The notes: a model not told the origin generated them from the letters alone. A DNA stretch of 46,969 nucleotides from Microbacteriaceae bacterium VKM Ac-2855 (GCA_013204985.1 JABMLG010000013.1:1-46969), one strand, 5' to 3'. Shown: positions 25,382-34,667, counted from the first letter of the stretch. Numbers and translations are program-made.

Positions 25382-26406
25382 CGGGCTGTCTCCCACGCGG
25401 CGACGAGGCGATCGCGGATGGCTCCGACTGCCTCGCCTGAGTCACTTCTAGCCGTTGCGTTCACGTCGTGAGCGGCAATGATCGGATCGACGACCGGCTT
25501 CGACATCGGCACCGCGGGGTGATCCCGCCATGCCTCTGCGGTTCTCCACACCGTCGGGTCGCGTGGAGTTCGAATCTCCACGTTCGCCCTGTCGGGCGCG
25601 GAGGACGCGAAGCCAGGTATCCAGACTCCGAACCCTGCTTTGGCGTAGAGCAGTGCTGACGTGGGGCGACGCCAGGGGGCGTATTCGTCTGCAGCGAGGT
25701 CACCCGAGAGGAGCATCGCTGCCTCCTCGCCCGAGCCGACGATGTGAGCGACGGTGTCGAGCGCCATCAAGCCGTTCGAGGTGGGATCGTCCAGTGAGTA
25801 CCAGAACGTTGATAAGCCCCCCGATCCGGGATATTCAGCGAGGACTTTGTCGAACAGGTCGCCTGCATCCACCGCGGCCCAACCTCGGTCGGTCCGAACG
25901 ACAAGAGCGCCGAGGCTGGCCAGCGCTTTCGAGACTCCGACCTGACTTATCCCGGCGGAACGCGCAAGCGCACTCTGCGTCTGCGGCTCTGTCGGCCTCA
26001 GGAGGAGCCGAGCGACCGCGAATCGACCCCAAGGCGCCCGCCCGCGCTTGCTCTGGCTCTGGTCGACGAGTCGTCTCCCGACAGTGTGTTCCACGGAACC
26101 GACCGTCAGCAGACCTGCTTCGCGCCAGATCACTCCGACGTCGACATTCTCGCGGGCGGTTCGGAGGAGGGAATCGGATGCTCGATCCACGACGTACAGA
26201 ATTGCATCGTCTCCGGCGCGTTCTGCATCCTCTCTATCGCGTTGCACATCGGCCGGCGTCGGCGTTCGCGATCGGGGGAGGACCACGGTTCTTACGGCAG
26301 CTCCGTTCATGTGAATCAGGAGGTGCCGCGGACCGTCTGGACGCTGCTCGATGCCGGCGCGTTCGAGCATATCGACCGCATCACGGAGAGGTTCGGTCGA
26401 TGCCAT
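25378..26406 (-). CDS. Winged-helix protein, putative AbiEi-like antitoxin/autorepressor
   Basis: 342 residues from the ATG at 26406, chosen because TATAGT lies 6 nt upstream; the frame extends further without support. The N-terminal domain (~25-110) includes RHLLIHMNGAAVRTVVLPR and DDAILYVVDRASDSLLRTA and could be a restriction-endonuclease-like or other alpha/beta fold; unassigned. A winged helix follows at ~125-175 (QTQSALARSAGISQVGVSKA). The C-terminal half has SGDLAADEYAPWRRPTSALL, similar to the 'SGELAA' region in AbiEi-type antitoxins. Downstream nucleotidyltransferase overlaps by 4 nt. Two A/T-rich palindromes cover its promoter, fitting autorepression. Confidence 0.55.
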   Translation of the reverse strand: MASTEPLRDAVDMLERAGIEQRPDGPRHLLIHMNGAAVRTVVLPRSRTPTPADVQRDREDAERAGDDAILYVVDRASDSLLRTARENVDVGVIWREAGLLTVGSVEHTVGRRLVDQSQSKRGRAPWGRFAVARLLLRPTEPQTQSALARSAGISQVGVSKALASLGALVVRTDRGWAAVDAGDLFDKVLAEYPGSGGLSTFWYSLDDPTSNGLMALDTVAHIVGSGEEAAMLLSGDLAADEYAPWRRPTSALLYAKAGFGVWIPGFASSAPDRANVEIRTPRDPTVWRTAEAWRDHPAVPMSKPVVDPIIAAHDVNATARSDSGEAVGAIRDRLVAAWETAR

Positions 26407-26412
26407 GAGACC

Positions 26413-26451
26413 ACTATAACTTTTAGGCGGCCTGACGACTAAAACTTTTAG
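26413..26451 (-). promoter_or_regulatory. Operator pair and leaderless promoter of the TA-like operon
   Basis: Two 13-bp palindromes: CTATAACTTTTAG (26414-26426) and the perfect CTAAAACTTTTAG (26439-26451), centres 25 bp apart. The minus-strand -10 TATAGT (26413-26418) lies inside the proximal site, 6 nt before the ATG. The A/T-rich sequence is striking in this G+C-rich DNA. Confidence 0.65.
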
Positions 26452-26529
26452 TGCCCCGCCTCCATCGGCTCCGGCCCATCGGCTCCGACCCACGGGTGAT
26501 CTGCCGCCGGACACTCACAGCGAAAGGTC

Positions 26530-26554
26530 GCAGCTCTGGCGCGCCGAGAGCTGC
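26530..26554. terminator. Family A-related palindrome (copy 4, diverged)
   Basis: GCAGCTCT / AGAGCTGC arms around GGCGCGCCG. The flank CTGCAACTTCTCG matches family A. It lies downstream of the purL stop (minus strand). Confidence 0.55.
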
Positions 26555-26572
26555 AACTTCTCGCGGGGCGCC

Positions 26573-28876
26573 CTACGCGCCGAACACCGCCGGCAGCGTC
26601 GCCTGGTGGATCCCGCGCAGCTCGGCCAGCGGCACCGTGAACAGACCCTGCACCTCGAGCGAGGAGTCGGCCTTGTCGGTGACGCCGATGCGCAGCACGG
26701 GGTAGTCGCGGCCGGCGCAGAGTCCGCGGAACTTCACGTCGTCCTCGCGGGGCACCGAGACGATGACGCGGCCCGTCGACTCCGAGAAGAGGGCGGTCGC
26801 GGCGTCGACGCCGTCGCGCTCGATGATCTCGTCGAGCCACACGCGGGCGCCGACACCGAAGCGCATCACGGCCTCGGCGAGAGCGACTACGAGCCCGCCG
26901 TCAGCGAGGTCGTGGGCGGATGCGATCAGCGACTCGACGGATCCGGCCGCGATGAGTTCGGCGAGCTGCTTCTCAGCGGCGAGGTCGAGCTGGGGCGGCA
27001 GACCGCCGAGGTGGTCGTGCACCGTGCCCGCCCAGGCGGAGCCGTCGAGCTCTTCACGCGTGATGCCGAGCAGGTAGATGTTGTCGCCCTCGTCCTGCCA
27101 GCCGGAGGGGATGCGGCGCGCGACGTCGTCGATCACGCCGAGCACACCGACGACCGGGGTCGGGAAGATCGGCACGTCGCCGGTCTGGTTGTAGAACGAG
27201 ACGTTGCCGCCGGTGACCGGGATCTCGAGCTCGAGGCACGCATCCGCCAGCGCACCCACGGCCTCGCGGAACTGCCACATCACCTCGGGGTTCTCAGGGG
27301 AACCGAAGTTCAAGCAGTCCGAGACGGCGACCGGGGTCGCACCGGTGACGGCGACATTGCGGTACGCCTCGGCCAGGGCCAAGCGAGCGCCCTGGGCCGG
27401 GTCGAGCTGGCACCAGCGTCCGTTCGCATCCGTCGCCACGGCGAAGCCGAGACCCGACTCCTCGTCGACGCGGACCATCCCGCCGTCGTCGGGGAAGCTC
27501 AGCGCGGTGTTGCCGAGCACGTAGCGGTCGTACTGCGAGGTGATCCAGCTCTTGTCCGCGAGGTTCGCCGAGCCGAGCAACTGCAGGGTCTCCGCGCGCA
27601 GCACGTCGCCGTCGGCGGAACGGGCGAGTCCCGAAGCCGAATCGGCCTGCAGAGCGTCGAGCCAGGTGGGGTACGCGATCGGACGCTCGTAGACCGGGCC
27701 GTCGACGGCGACGGTCTTCGGATCGACGTTGACGATCTCCTCGCCGCGCCAGTTGATCACGAGGCGGCCGGTGTCGGTGACCTCGCCCAGCACGCTGGTC
27801 TCGACGTCCCACTTGCCGACGACTTCGAGGAACGCGTCGAGCTTCTCCGGCTTGACGACGGCCATCATCCGCTCCTGCGACTCCGACATCAGGATCTCCT
27901 CCGCGGTGAGCGAGGGATCGCGCAGCAGGACGGAGTCGAGCTCTACGTACATGCCTCCGTCGCCGTTGGAGGCGAGCTCTGAGGTGGCGCAGGAGATGCC
28001 GGCCGCGCCGAGGTCTTGGATGCCCTCGACGAGGTCCTTCTTGAACAGCTCGAGGCAGCACTCGATGAGCACCTTCTCGGCGAAGGGGTCGCCGACCTGC
28101 ACCGCGGGCCGCTTGGTCGGGCCGGTCGAGTCGAAGGAATCGGAGGCGAGGATGGAGGCGCCGCCGATGCCGTCGCCTCCGGTGCGCGCGCCGAACAGGA
28201 CGACCTTGTTTCCGACGCCGCGGGCGTTGGCCAGGTGCAGATCCTCGTGGCGGAGCACGCCGACCGCGAGTGCGTTCACCAGCGGGTTGCCCTGGTAGAC
28301 CGAGTCGAAGTAGGTCTCGCCGCCGATGTTCGGCAGGCCGAGACAGTTGCCGTAGAAGGAGATGCCCGAGACGACGCCGTGCACGACGCGCGCGGTGTCG
28401 GGGTTGTCGATGGCGCCGAAACGCAGCGCATCCATCACCGCGACCGGGCGCGCGCCCATCGAGATGATGTCGCGCACGATGCCGCCGACGCCGGTCGCCG
28501 CACCCTGGAACGGCTCGATGTACGAGGGGTGGTTGTGCGACTCGATCTTGAAGGTGACGGCCCAGCCCTCGCCCACATCCACCACACCGGCGTTCTCGCC
28601 CATCCCGACCATGAGGTTCTTCTTCATGGCGGGCGAGACCTTCTGGCCGAACTGCCGCAGGTACATCTTCGACGACTTGTACGAGCAGTGCTCGCTCCAC
28701 ATCACCGAGTACATCGCCAGCTCGCCCGAGGTGGGGCGGCGGCCGAGGATCTCCTTGATCTGGGCGTACTCATCGGGCTTGAGGCCGAGCGCCGCGTACG
28801 GCTGCTCCTTGTCGGGCGTCGCCGCCGCGTCGGCGACGGTGTCGGGAGCAGGCAGGACGGGGTTGGCAGTGCTCAC
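26573..28876 (-). CDS. purL: Phosphoribosylformylglycinamidine synthase subunit PurL
   Basis: 767 residues from the GTG at 28876 (AGGAG ~9 nt upstream). This is the small-type PurL that converts FGAR to FGAM with ATP and ammonia in purine synthesis, working with PurQ (glutaminase) and PurS. Diagnostic pieces: [35 protein letters not shown] near the N-terminus, [20 protein letters not shown] with the catalytic His, [15 protein letters not shown], and [16 protein letters not shown]. The glutaminase domain of long PurL is absent, as expected. purQ and purS lie about 10.5 kb away on the same strand rather than adjacent. The gene is monocistronic; a family A-like hairpin follows the stop. Confidence 0.97.
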   Translation of the reverse strand: MSTANPVLPAPDTVADAAATPDKEQPYAALGLKPDEYAQIKEILGRRPTSGELAMYSVMWSEHCSYKSSKMYLRQFGQKVSPAMKKNLMVGMGENAGVVDVGEGWAVTFKIESHNHPSYIEPFQGAATGVGGIVRDIISMGARPVAVMDALRFGAIDNPDTARVVHGVVSGISFYGNCLGLPNIGGETYFDSVYQGNPLVNALAVGVLRHEDLHLANARGVGNKVVLFGARTGGDGIGGASILASDSFDSTGPTKRPAVQVGDPFAEKVLIECCLELFKKDLVEGIQDLGAAGISCATSELASNGDGGMYVELDSVLLRDPSLTAEEILMSESQERMMAVVKPEKLDAFLEVVGKWDVETSVLGEVTDTGRLVINWRGEEIVNVDPKTVAVDGPVYERPIAYPTWLDALQADSASGLARSADGDVLRAETLQLLGSANLADKSWITSQYDRYVLGNTALSFPDDGGMVRVDEESGLGFAVATDANGRWCQLDPAQGARLALAEAYRNVAVTGATPVAVSDCLNFGSPENPEVMWQFREAVGALADACLELEIPVTGGNVSFYNQTGDVPIFPTPVVGVLGVIDDVARRIPSGWQDEGDNIYLLGITREELDGSAWAGTVHDHLGGLPPQLDLAAEKQLAELIAAGSVESLIASAHDLADGGLVVALAEAVMRFGVGARVWLDEIIERDGVDAATALFSESTGRVIVSVPREDDVKFRGLCAGRDYPVLRIGVTDKADSSLEVQGLFTVPLAELRGIHQATLPAVFGA

Positions 28877-28920
28877 GCGGGAGTCGCTCCTGTTAGAGAA
28901 AGGGGTCGGATGCGCCGTCA

Positions 28921-28926
28921 ATCCTA
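28921..28926 (-). promoter_or_regulatory. Putative -10 box of purL
   Basis: Minus-strand TAGGAT in the context GCCGGTAGGATTGA, about 45 nt before the GTG. The same context (GCGGTAGGATCGA) precedes purS. There is no clear -35. Confidence 0.4.
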
Positions 28927-28962
28927 CCGGCGCGGTGACGCTTCCGGGCGGGCCCGCCGCAT

Positions 28963-29031
28963 CCCCCGCGAGATGCCTCTTATGCACGCGACACGCCGCG
29001 GAGAGCGTGCATAAGAGGCATCTCGCGGGGG
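28963..29031. terminator. Family D long palindrome
   Basis: 27-bp perfect arms (28963-28989 and 29005-29031; core GAGATGCCTCTTATGCACGC) with a 15-nt loop. It is 21 nt downstream of the marP stop (minus strand) and about 87 bp upstream of the purL start. Single copy in the window. Confidence 0.85.
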
Positions 29032-29051
29032 CAGCCGGGTGCGGTCGCGCC

Positions 29052-30230
29052 TCACTCGGTCGTGCAGACCCCCGGGTCGACCGCCGCCGTCAGGGTCGGC
29101 GCCTGTGCGACGACCGGCGCCACCGTGGCGAGCGGGATCGCGTAGCCGACGTTCGCTACCGTCGCGCCCTTGCCGAAGACGACGCCCGAGACGGTGCCGT
29201 CCAGCGCCAGAAGCGGCCCGCCCGAATTGCCCTGGTTCACGTTCGCCGCGAGCGTCAGCACCTCGCGGGTGCTGGTGGTGCCGCCGATCCGCAGGGCCGT
29301 GCCCGCATCCGACACCACCTCGGCCGGTTCCAGGGTCAGCGGGCCACCGAACGGATAGCCGGCGACGATGCCCTCGTCGCCGGCCAGGACCTCGGGGTCG
29401 AGGCTCAGCGCCGGAGCGTCGAGGCCGTCGGTCGCGATCACCGCGAGGTCCGCCGTCGCGTCGACGTAGACCACCCGGCCCGGCGTCGGAAGCTCGCCGG
29501 GCGCCTCGACGACGGGATCCGTCACCCCGGCGACCACGTGCGCGTTCGTGATGATGCGATCGGATGCGGCCACGAATCCGCTGCCCGTCACGCCCACACC
29601 GCACTGGTAGGCGTTGCCCGAGACGCGGACGACGGAAGCGCTCGCCGTGGTGATCGCGGCCTGGTCGGTCGCGATCGCGGGGATCGTCGGCGCCTGGGTC
29701 GGCCCGTCGAGGGCTTCGACCAGCCAGGACGTGCCGCCGTCGACCACCTGCGCACGAACTTGCGCGAGCAGGCTGCGAAGCGGATCGGGGGTGAGCGCGT
29801 CGATCGAGCGAATCACCCCCGAACTCGCGAGCGAGGTCGACAGCAGGGGGATGCCGAGCACTGCGACCGAGGCGCTGACCATCACCCAGACCAGCGCGGT
29901 GATCGCGAAGCCGATCAGACCGCCGGCGACCCGGTCGATCCAGCCGAGCTTCACCTTCCGCACTCCGCCGCTGAAGACCCCGCCGATCGCGGCGCCGATC
30001 GTGTATCCGAGACCGATCAGCAGGACGGCCGCCAGCACCACCGCGAGCACGCGCCACTCCGCGCCGGCCCACGCGCTCACGAAAGGCACGGCGAAGTACG
30101 CACCGACCGCGCCGGCGATCCCACCCGCGAAGCCGCCGATCGTGCGGAAGAAGCCGCGTCCGAATCCGTCGATCAGCGCGGCGACGAGAGAGATCACCAC
30201 GATGACGTCGACGATCGAGGATGCGTTCAT
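29052..30230 (-). CDS. marP: MarP-like membrane-anchored serine protease (CvpA + trypsin fold)
   Basis: 392 residues. Residues 1-~130 hold four helices of a CvpA/colicin V-production domain ([31 protein letters not shown]). The outside chymotrypsin-like domain has His231 (IITNAHVV), Asp261 ([10 protein letters not shown]) and Ser336 (NQGNSGGPL). Cys210 and Cys389 flank it, as in Mycobacterium tuberculosis MarP, where a disulfide stabilises the protease under acid or oxidative stress; Mtb MarP activates the cell-wall hydrolase RipA. The role in this organism is inferred to be envelope stress or acid survival. The ribosome site GGAAGG lies ~7 nt before the ATG. Confidence 0.93.
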   Translation of the reverse strand: MNASSIVDVIVVISLVAALIDGFGRGFFRTIGGFAGGIAGAVGAYFAVPFVSAWAGAEWRVLAVVLAAVLLIGLGYTIGAAIGGVFSGGVRKVKLGWIDRVAGGLIGFAITALVWVMVSASVAVLGIPLLSTSLASSGVIRSIDALTPDPLRSLLAQVRAQVVDGGTSWLVEALDGPTQAPTIPAIATDQAAITTASASVVRVSGNAYQCGVGVTGSGFVAASDRIITNAHVVAGVTDPVVEAPGELPTPGRVVYVDATADLAVIATDGLDAPALSLDPEVLAGDEGIVAGYPFGGPLTLEPAEVVSDAGTALRIGGTTSTREVLTLAANVNQGNSGGPLLALDGTVSGVVFGKGATVANVGYAIPLATVAPVVAQAPTLTAAVDPGVCTTE

Positions 30231-30324
30231 GGGGAGCCCTTCCAGCCCGAGGGGATACCCATCATGCGACGACCCGCCTGGGACCGCGCCGCTACGCGCC
30301 TGCCAGAACGCCCTCTTTCGAGAA

Positions 30325-30355
30325 GTTGCAGGAGTCCGCGGCCGACTCCTGCAAC
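30325..30355. terminator. Family A intergenic palindrome (copy 5)
   Basis: 12-bp perfect arms (GTTGCAGGAGTC / GACTCCTGCAAC), 7-nt loop, flanked by CGAGAA and TCCTCGG. It is 20 nt downstream of the eis stop (minus strand). Confidence 0.8.
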
Positions 30356-30374
30356 TCCTCGGAACGAAGCACGG

Positions 30375-31649
30375 CTAGAAGTGCGCGATGCAGTAGGGCG
30401 TGGCCAGCGGGGCGAAGAGCAGGTCGAGCGCGGCGCGGTCGCCGTCGATCATGGCCTCGCCCGCAGCGGCGAGCACGGAGGGGCGCGCGCTGCCCAGCAG
30501 CAGTGAACCCAGCGCCGAGACGTCCAGCGTCAGCGCCGCGTCGCCGGAGTCGACCCGTTCGACGGTCGCGGATCCGTCGCGCACGGTGAAGCGGAAGAGT
30601 CCATCCGCGTGCCCGAGGGCGTCGTGCACGCGCACCAGCGCATCCGCCTGCGTAGCCAGGTACGCCCGCGCTTCGAACGCGGCGATCGGGTCGAGGATGC
30701 GCGCCCAGAGCACGTCGTCGACCGACTCGACGGTGATCGCGCGAGAGTCGCGCAGCGCCCAGGTCAGCGGATCGTCGACGGGCGCGAGGTCCCAGCGCAC
30801 GTGGTTCACCAGGTCGACGGCGCCGAGGAACTGCCACAGCCCGAGGTAGGAATCGGTCGTCGCCGCCACGAGGTCGACGACCTCGAGCGAGCGGTTCGAA
30901 TCCTCGCCCACCGCCTTGTAAGTCACATAGCCGTCGATGGTTCCTGCGTCATCGAGGTGCACCGCGGCACGCGTGCTGGGGGCGGGGCCGCTGCCGCCGA
31001 TCTCGGTGCCGAGTACCGAATCCGTGTATCGCGAGGTGCGGTCCAGCGACCCCGGAGTCGCCGCGTGGAAGGCCGCGAACACCGCCTCGAGGTGCTCGCG
31101 GAGCCAGCCCGCCTCGACGGTCTCGACTCGACCGCCCGGTGCCGTCACGAGGCCGAAGCGCGCACCGGTGTCGACGCGGATCGTGCGGGTGAAGGTGGCC
31201 TTGCCGAAGCCGAAGCGGCGGTAGATGGATGCCTCGCTCACGGTGAGCAGCGCGACGGCCTCGGACGCGCTGGCGAGATCGTTCGTGATCAGCTCGCGCA
31301 GGATCCCGCGACGCCGGTGCGTGGGGCGCACGGTGACGCCGGTGATCAGGTGCGCGTCGAGCATGCGCCCGCCGCCGACGTTGAGCGACTTCGTGAAGCT
31401 CGCGTAGGTGCCCACCGGCACCGAGAGGCCGTCGAGCCCTGTCGGCAGCGCGGCGTCGTAGACGGAGATGTATTCGCGTCCGTCACGCACGACGTGGTCG
31501 AGCGTGGTGCGCATCCGCTCGGGAGACGCCGCGACGTCGTGGAACCCCGCGGAGGTGGCCTGATTCCAGGCGGTGGTGCGGGCGTCGGCGAGACCGTCGT
31601 CGTCGGCTGCGGCGGGGAAGTGCTGGATGTCGAAACCGGGTAGAGCCAT
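30375..31649 (-). CDS. eis: Eis-type GNAT acetyltransferase
   Basis: 424 residues, the usual Eis length (~400-420). Tripartite layout: N-terminal GNAT domain with acetyl-CoA loop VTVRPTHRRRGILRELI (~107-124) and SEASIYRRFGFGKA; a central second GNAT-like domain; and a C-terminal SCP2-like domain ending in CIAHF, where the terminal carboxylate of Phe acts as base in characterised Eis enzymes. Eis proteins acetylate several amines of aminoglycosides and Lys of peptides or proteins. The native substrate here is unknown. The ATG has both a TAGGGT box and GGAGG immediately upstream. Confidence 0.93.
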   Translation of the reverse strand: MALPGFDIQHFPAAADDDGLADARTTAWNQATSAGFHDVAASPERMRTTLDHVVRDGREYISVYDAALPTGLDGLSVPVGTYASFTKSLNVGGGRMLDAHLITGVTVRPTHRRRGILRELITNDLASASEAVALLTVSEASIYRRFGFGKATFTRTIRVDTGARFGLVTAPGGRVETVEAGWLREHLEAVFAAFHAATPGSLDRTSRYTDSVLGTEIGGSGPAPSTRAAVHLDDAGTIDGYVTYKAVGEDSNRSLEVVDLVAATTDSYLGLWQFLGAVDLVNHVRWDLAPVDDPLTWALRDSRAITVESVDDVLWARILDPIAAFEARAYLATQADALVRVHDALGHADGLFRFTVRDGSATVERVDSGDAALTLDVSALGSLLLGSARPSVLAAAGEAMIDGDRAALDLLFAPLATPYCIAHF

Positions 31650-31655
31650 TCCTCC

Positions 31656-31661
31656 ACCCTA
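31656..31661 (-). promoter_or_regulatory. -10 box before eis
   Basis: Minus-strand TAGGGT, 6 nt before the ATG at 31649. The six intervening bases read GGAGGA, so leadered translation from a further promoter is also possible. Confidence 0.5.
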
Positions 31662-31741
31662 GAAGGGGCGGTGCCGTGTTCGGGAATGCAGTTCGATGAG
31701 CCGCATCGTGCGCGAATCCGGCCTCCGGCCCGCGACTGACG

Positions 31742-32500
31742 TCATTTCCTGACGGACCATCGCCCCTCGACCGCGTCGTCGACGTGTTCCGCGAGCATGT
31801 CGAAGCGCTGTCGCTGCTCGGCGTCGAACGGATGCGCGGCGAGCGCCCGCAGCAGGCGGTCGCGCTCACGAAGAGCGCACTGGCGACGCGCGGGCAGCGT
31901 CGCCGCGAAGGCGACCTCCCGCAGCAGCAGGAGCAGACGCTCGGCGACGGCGGCGTCCGCGGCCTGTGCGACCCGCGGCCGGAGCGAGGCTTCGAGGGTC
32001 GCAGCGAAGTCGCGCTCCGCCGTGAGCAGCCGCCAGAAGCCGGCCTCGTCCATGTGGGCCCGCGGCGGATCCGGCAGCCGGGCCAGCAGGCAGAGCCCGA
32101 CGGAGAGATCGTCGAGCCCGGTCTCGCGCAGCAGCGTTGCCACATCCGCCGCGCGCCCGCCGAGCGACACCGCGGCGAGCGCCGCGCGATCGAGTGTCTG
32201 CTCGTCCGCAACGGTCGGGATGAATTCGTTCGATGACCACCACGACAGGAGTGGAGTGCCCGCGACCGCGTAGTCGCCCGGCGCGCGCTCCTCCGCGATC
32301 ACGACGTCGAAGCGGTCGGCCAGAGCGATCAGGGCGTCACGATCGATGGCGGTGATGACGCCCGACGCGGCGGGGATCACGAGATGGCGCCCCGAGGGCG
32401 GCACGATCTCGCTGTGACTGCGTGCTCCCGGACCCCGTGTCGTGGCCGCGCGGATCGCCGCCTCGAGGCTGGGCCCGGGAGTCGCGCGGCGTCGGAGCAT
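31742..32500 (-). CDS. Soluble DUF2254-like protein
   Basis: 252 residues. The segment SGVITAIDRDALIALADRFD followed by PGDYAVAGTPLLSWW matches the hydrophilic C-terminal part of DUF2254 membrane proteins, which have 'aePGdfV..GtPL'. The N-terminal membrane helices of full-length DUF2254 proteins are missing; this version is entirely soluble. The rest is Ala/Leu/Arg-rich helix. No function is known. The ATG at 32500 has a TAGCGT box 6 nt upstream and no ribosome site. It is divergent from the small membrane protein gene at 32559, with only 58 bp between the starts. Confidence 0.7.
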   Translation of the reverse strand: MLRRRATPGPSLEAAIRAATTRGPGARSHSEIVPPSGRHLVIPAASGVITAIDRDALIALADRFDVVIAEERAPGDYAVAGTPLLSWWSSNEFIPTVADEQTLDRAALAAVSLGGRAADVATLLRETGLDDLSVGLCLLARLPDPPRAHMDEAGFWRLLTAERDFAATLEASLRPRVAQAADAAVAERLLLLLREVAFAATLPARRQCALRERDRLLRALAAHPFDAEQRQRFDMLAEHVDDAVEGRWSVRK

Positions 32501-32506
32501 GCCGCA

Positions 32507-32512
32507 ACGCTA
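32507..32512 (-). promoter_or_regulatory. -10 box of leaderless promoter for DUF2254-like gene
   Basis: Minus-strand TAGCGT, 6 nt before the ATG at 32500. Confidence 0.55.
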
Positions 32513-32546
32513 CCTGGGAGTCCGGTCGGGGCAGGCGCAGCCGACG

Positions 32547-32552
32547 TAGCGT
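32547..32552 (+). promoter_or_regulatory. -10 box of leaderless promoter for small membrane protein
   Basis: TAGCGT, 6 nt before the ATG at 32559. It is divergent from the box at 32507-32512. Confidence 0.55.
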
Positions 32553-32558
32553 CGAAGG

Positions 32559-33056
32559 ATGAGAATCCGTGGAGGAATGCGCTACACCTACTGGATCGTC
32601 TTCGTCGTCATCTGGCTCGGCCTGGGCTTCTTGGTGCCGCCCGGCGACGGCGAACCGCTCGGCGAGTTCCTCCGCTGGCTGTTCTTGGCCGGCTTCGTAG
32701 TGCTCACGTGGCGGTGCTTCCGCGGTGCCGACGAATCGGATGCGCCCCGCCCGCTGTGGCGGCTGACTGCGACGTCGAGCTACTCGTACGGCCTCGGTTA
32801 CCTCTTCGCGCTGTTGTCGTTGCTCCCGGTGATCGGCTTCGTCATCGGTGTGATCACATCGTTCGGAGCGACGAACTTCCGCTGGAACGACGGAGTCGGT
32901 TTCCAAGCCGTCGAGCTGATCGCCCAGCTCGCGGCGATGGTGCTGTTCTATCGCTCGGCCCGCCGCATCCGCGCCGAACACCTCGATCCGCCCGATGACC
33001 GGCACGATCGGGCGCTCCGGGCACGAACCGTAGCCGATCGCCGCCCCGAGGCCTGA
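32559..33056 (+). CDS. Small four-helix membrane protein, unknown function
   Basis: 165 residues, not recognised. Predicted helices at about 8-27 (TYWIVFVVIWLGLGFLV), 35-52 (EFLRWLFLAGFVVLTW), 75-100 (YGLGYLFALLSLLPVIGFVI) and 115-132 (AVELIAQLAAMVLFYRSARR), followed by a charged cytoplasmic tail rich in Arg and Asp. There is no signal peptide. An in-frame ATG at 32577 is an alternative start, but the leaderless promoter fits 32559. A 67-bp gap separates it from the DUF1697 gene, which has its own -10 box. Confidence 0.75.
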   Translation: MRIRGGMRYTYWIVFVVIWLGLGFLVPPGDGEPLGEFLRWLFLAGFVVLTWRCFRGADESDAPRPLWRLTATSSYSYGLGYLFALLSLLPVIGFVIGVITSFGATNFRWNDGVGFQAVELIAQLAAMVLFYRSARRIRAEHLDPPDDRHDRALRARTVADRRPEA

Positions 33057-33111
33057 GAGCCACGCGAGAACGAGCGCCGTAGCCAGTCCCACCCCAGAGC
33101 TCGTCCCGCGC

Positions 33112-33117
33112 GACAAT
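33112..33117 (+). promoter_or_regulatory. -10 box of leaderless promoter for DUF1697 gene
   Basis: GACAAT, 6 nt before the ATG at 33124. No ribosome site is present. Confidence 0.45.
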
Positions 33118-33123
33118 GAGCAC

Positions 33124-33651
33124 ATGACTCGCTGGATCGCGCTGCTGCGCGGCGTCAACGTCAACGGCATCTCGGTGAAGAGCGCCGAGCTCGCCGAACT
33201 CTTCCGCAGCCTCGGCTTCGGTGCGGTGAAGACCGTGCTCGCCAGCGGCAATGTAGCCTTCGACTCCGATGCCACGGCCGCGACCGTGAAGCCCCTCATC
33301 GAGAAGGGCCTCTCGGATCGCTTCGGGTACACCGCCTGGATCGTGCTGCGAACCCAGGCGGCGCTCGCCGAGGCCGCCGCCGCCTATCCGTTCGAGCGCG
33401 ACGACGATGTGCACCACCCGTACCTTCTCTTCGGTTCCGACTCCGCGGTGCTCGCCGAGATGCTCGCGGCCATCGGCGACACGGATCCGGCGGTCGAGCG
33501 GGTGGCCGCGGGCGACGGATGCGTGTACTGGCGCGTCCTGAAGGGCTCGACGGTCGATACCCCCGTCGGCAAGCTGATCGCGAAGGCGAAGTACAAGGCG
33601 ACCACCACCAACCGCAACCTGCGCACGGTCGAGAAGCTGCTGGTGGCGTGA
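33124..33651 (+). CDS. DUF1697-family protein
   Basis: 175 residues, standard length for the family. The hallmark opening RWIALLRGVNVNGISVKSAE and the ASGNVAFDSD segment are present, with a C-terminal KYKATTTNRNLRTVEKLL helix that is also conserved. It is a small soluble alpha/beta protein of unknown biochemical function; no catalytic residues can be assigned. The start is supported by the leaderless -10 spacing. Confidence 0.9.
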   Translation: MTRWIALLRGVNVNGISVKSAELAELFRSLGFGAVKTVLASGNVAFDSDATAATVKPLIEKGLSDRFGYTAWIVLRTQAALAEAAAAYPFERDDDVHHPYLLFGSDSAVLAEMLAAIGDTDPAVERVAAGDGCVYWRVLKGSTVDTPVGKLIAKAKYKATTTNRNLRTVEKLLVA

Positions 33652-33789
33652 CGCGTGCGCGTCTGCGCCATCGGCGTAGCGTCGCGTTGCGCGGTCGTCT
33701 CGACCGCGTATGTACGGCCCGCCGCCCCTCCTCGCCCGAAACACCCCTGCGCCCCGACGAATCGGGGCAGCGCGCGCGGATGACCGTTG

Positions 33790-33803
33790 TGTAAACGGTT
33801 CCA
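33790..33803. promoter_or_regulatory. LacI-family operator before the disaccharide phosphorylase operon
   Basis: TGTAAACGGTTCCA has the TGTNANCG(N)TNNCA form of LacI/CcpA-family sites with a central CG. It lies about 90 bp upstream of the beta-phosphoglucomutase start. A possible -10 TACGAT is at 33824-33829. No LacI gene is in the window. Confidence 0.5.
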
Positions 33804-33893
33804 CGCCCGCCGCGGCAGCCCGATACGATACCTCACAGCCCGCGGCTCACCGCGGGTGACCCCTCTCCCTCGAGCGATCGGTCCCTACCGTCC

Positions 33894-34667
33894 ATGACTT
33901 CTCCTTCCGACGCCTCGCGCCTGGCCACGGTGCGCGCGCTGCTGTTCGACCTCGACGGGGTGCTCACGCCGACCGCTGACGTCCACATGCACGCCTGGTC
34001 GCGGCTGTTCACGCCGTATCTGGAGTCGAAGGGGATCGAGAACGGCTACACGGACGCCGACTACTTCGCCTACGTCGACGGCCGACCCCGCTACGACGGC
34101 GTGCGTGCTCTGCTCGCCTCGCGCGGCATCACCATCCCCGACGGCGACCCCACGGATCCGCCCGAGGTCGAGACGGTGTGCGGTCTCGGCAACCGCAAGA
34201 ACGACGCCTTCAACCAGACCCTCGACGAGGAGGGCGTCGCCCCGTACCCGGGCTCGATCGCCCTGGTCGACGCGGCCGTCGCGGCGGGCCTCGAGGTGGC
34301 GGTGGTGACCTCCAGCCGCAACGGCCTGCCCGTACTGGTCGCCGCCGGCATCCGCGACCGGTTCGAGATCGTCGTCGACGGACTGCTCGCCGCCGAGAAG
34401 CACATCGCGGGCAAGCCCGCACCCGACACCTATCTCTACGCTGCCGAGCTGCTGGGCCTCACCGCCGCCGAGTGCGTCGTGGTCGAGGATGCGCACTCCG
34501 GTGTGCAGGCGGGCGCAGCGGGCGACTTCGCTCTCGTCGTCGGGGTGGACCGCGGCGTGGGCCGGCAGACGCTGCTCGATCACGGGGCCGACATCGTGGT
34601 CGACGACCTCGCCGAGCTGATCCCCTTCCTTCCGACGAACCCCTCGACCCAGGACACCGACGCATGA
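33894..34667 (+). CDS. Beta-phosphoglucomutase-type HAD phosphatase/mutase
   Basis: 257 residues of the HAD superfamily. Nucleophile Asp19 and acid/base Asp21 in LLFDLDGVLTPT; motif II VVTSSRNGL; Lys in AGKPAPDTYLYAAELLG; motif III VVVEDAHSGVQAG. A cap domain sits between motifs I and II (residues ~30-110). Cotranscription with a GH65 phosphorylase (4-nt ATGA overlap) points to beta-glucose-1-phosphate to glucose-6-phosphate interconversion, feeding glycolysis. Other HAD phosphatases look alike, so the mutase assignment rests mainly on context. The start follows a weak ribosome site. Confidence 0.85.
   Translation: MTSPSDASRLATVRALLFDLDGVLTPTADVHMHAWSRLFTPYLESKGIENGYTDADYFAYVDGRPRYDGVRALLASRGITIPDGDPTDPPEVETVCGLGNRKNDAFNQTLDEEGVAPYPGSIALVDAAVAAGLEVAVVTSSRNGLPVLVAAGIRDRFEIVVDGLLAAEKHIAGKPAPDTYLYAAELLGLTAAECVVVEDAHSGVQAGAAGDFALVVGVDRGVGRQTLLDHGADIVVDDLAELIPFLPTNPSTQDTDA

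Noticed and set aside
25562-25582. A perfect T-arm look-alike (GTGGAG-TTCGAAT-CTCCAC), as in a tRNA 3' half
   Set aside because: There is no acceptor, D or anticodon stem around it, and it lies inside the winged-helix coding frame. It could be a chance match; no flanking repeat suggests an attachment site.
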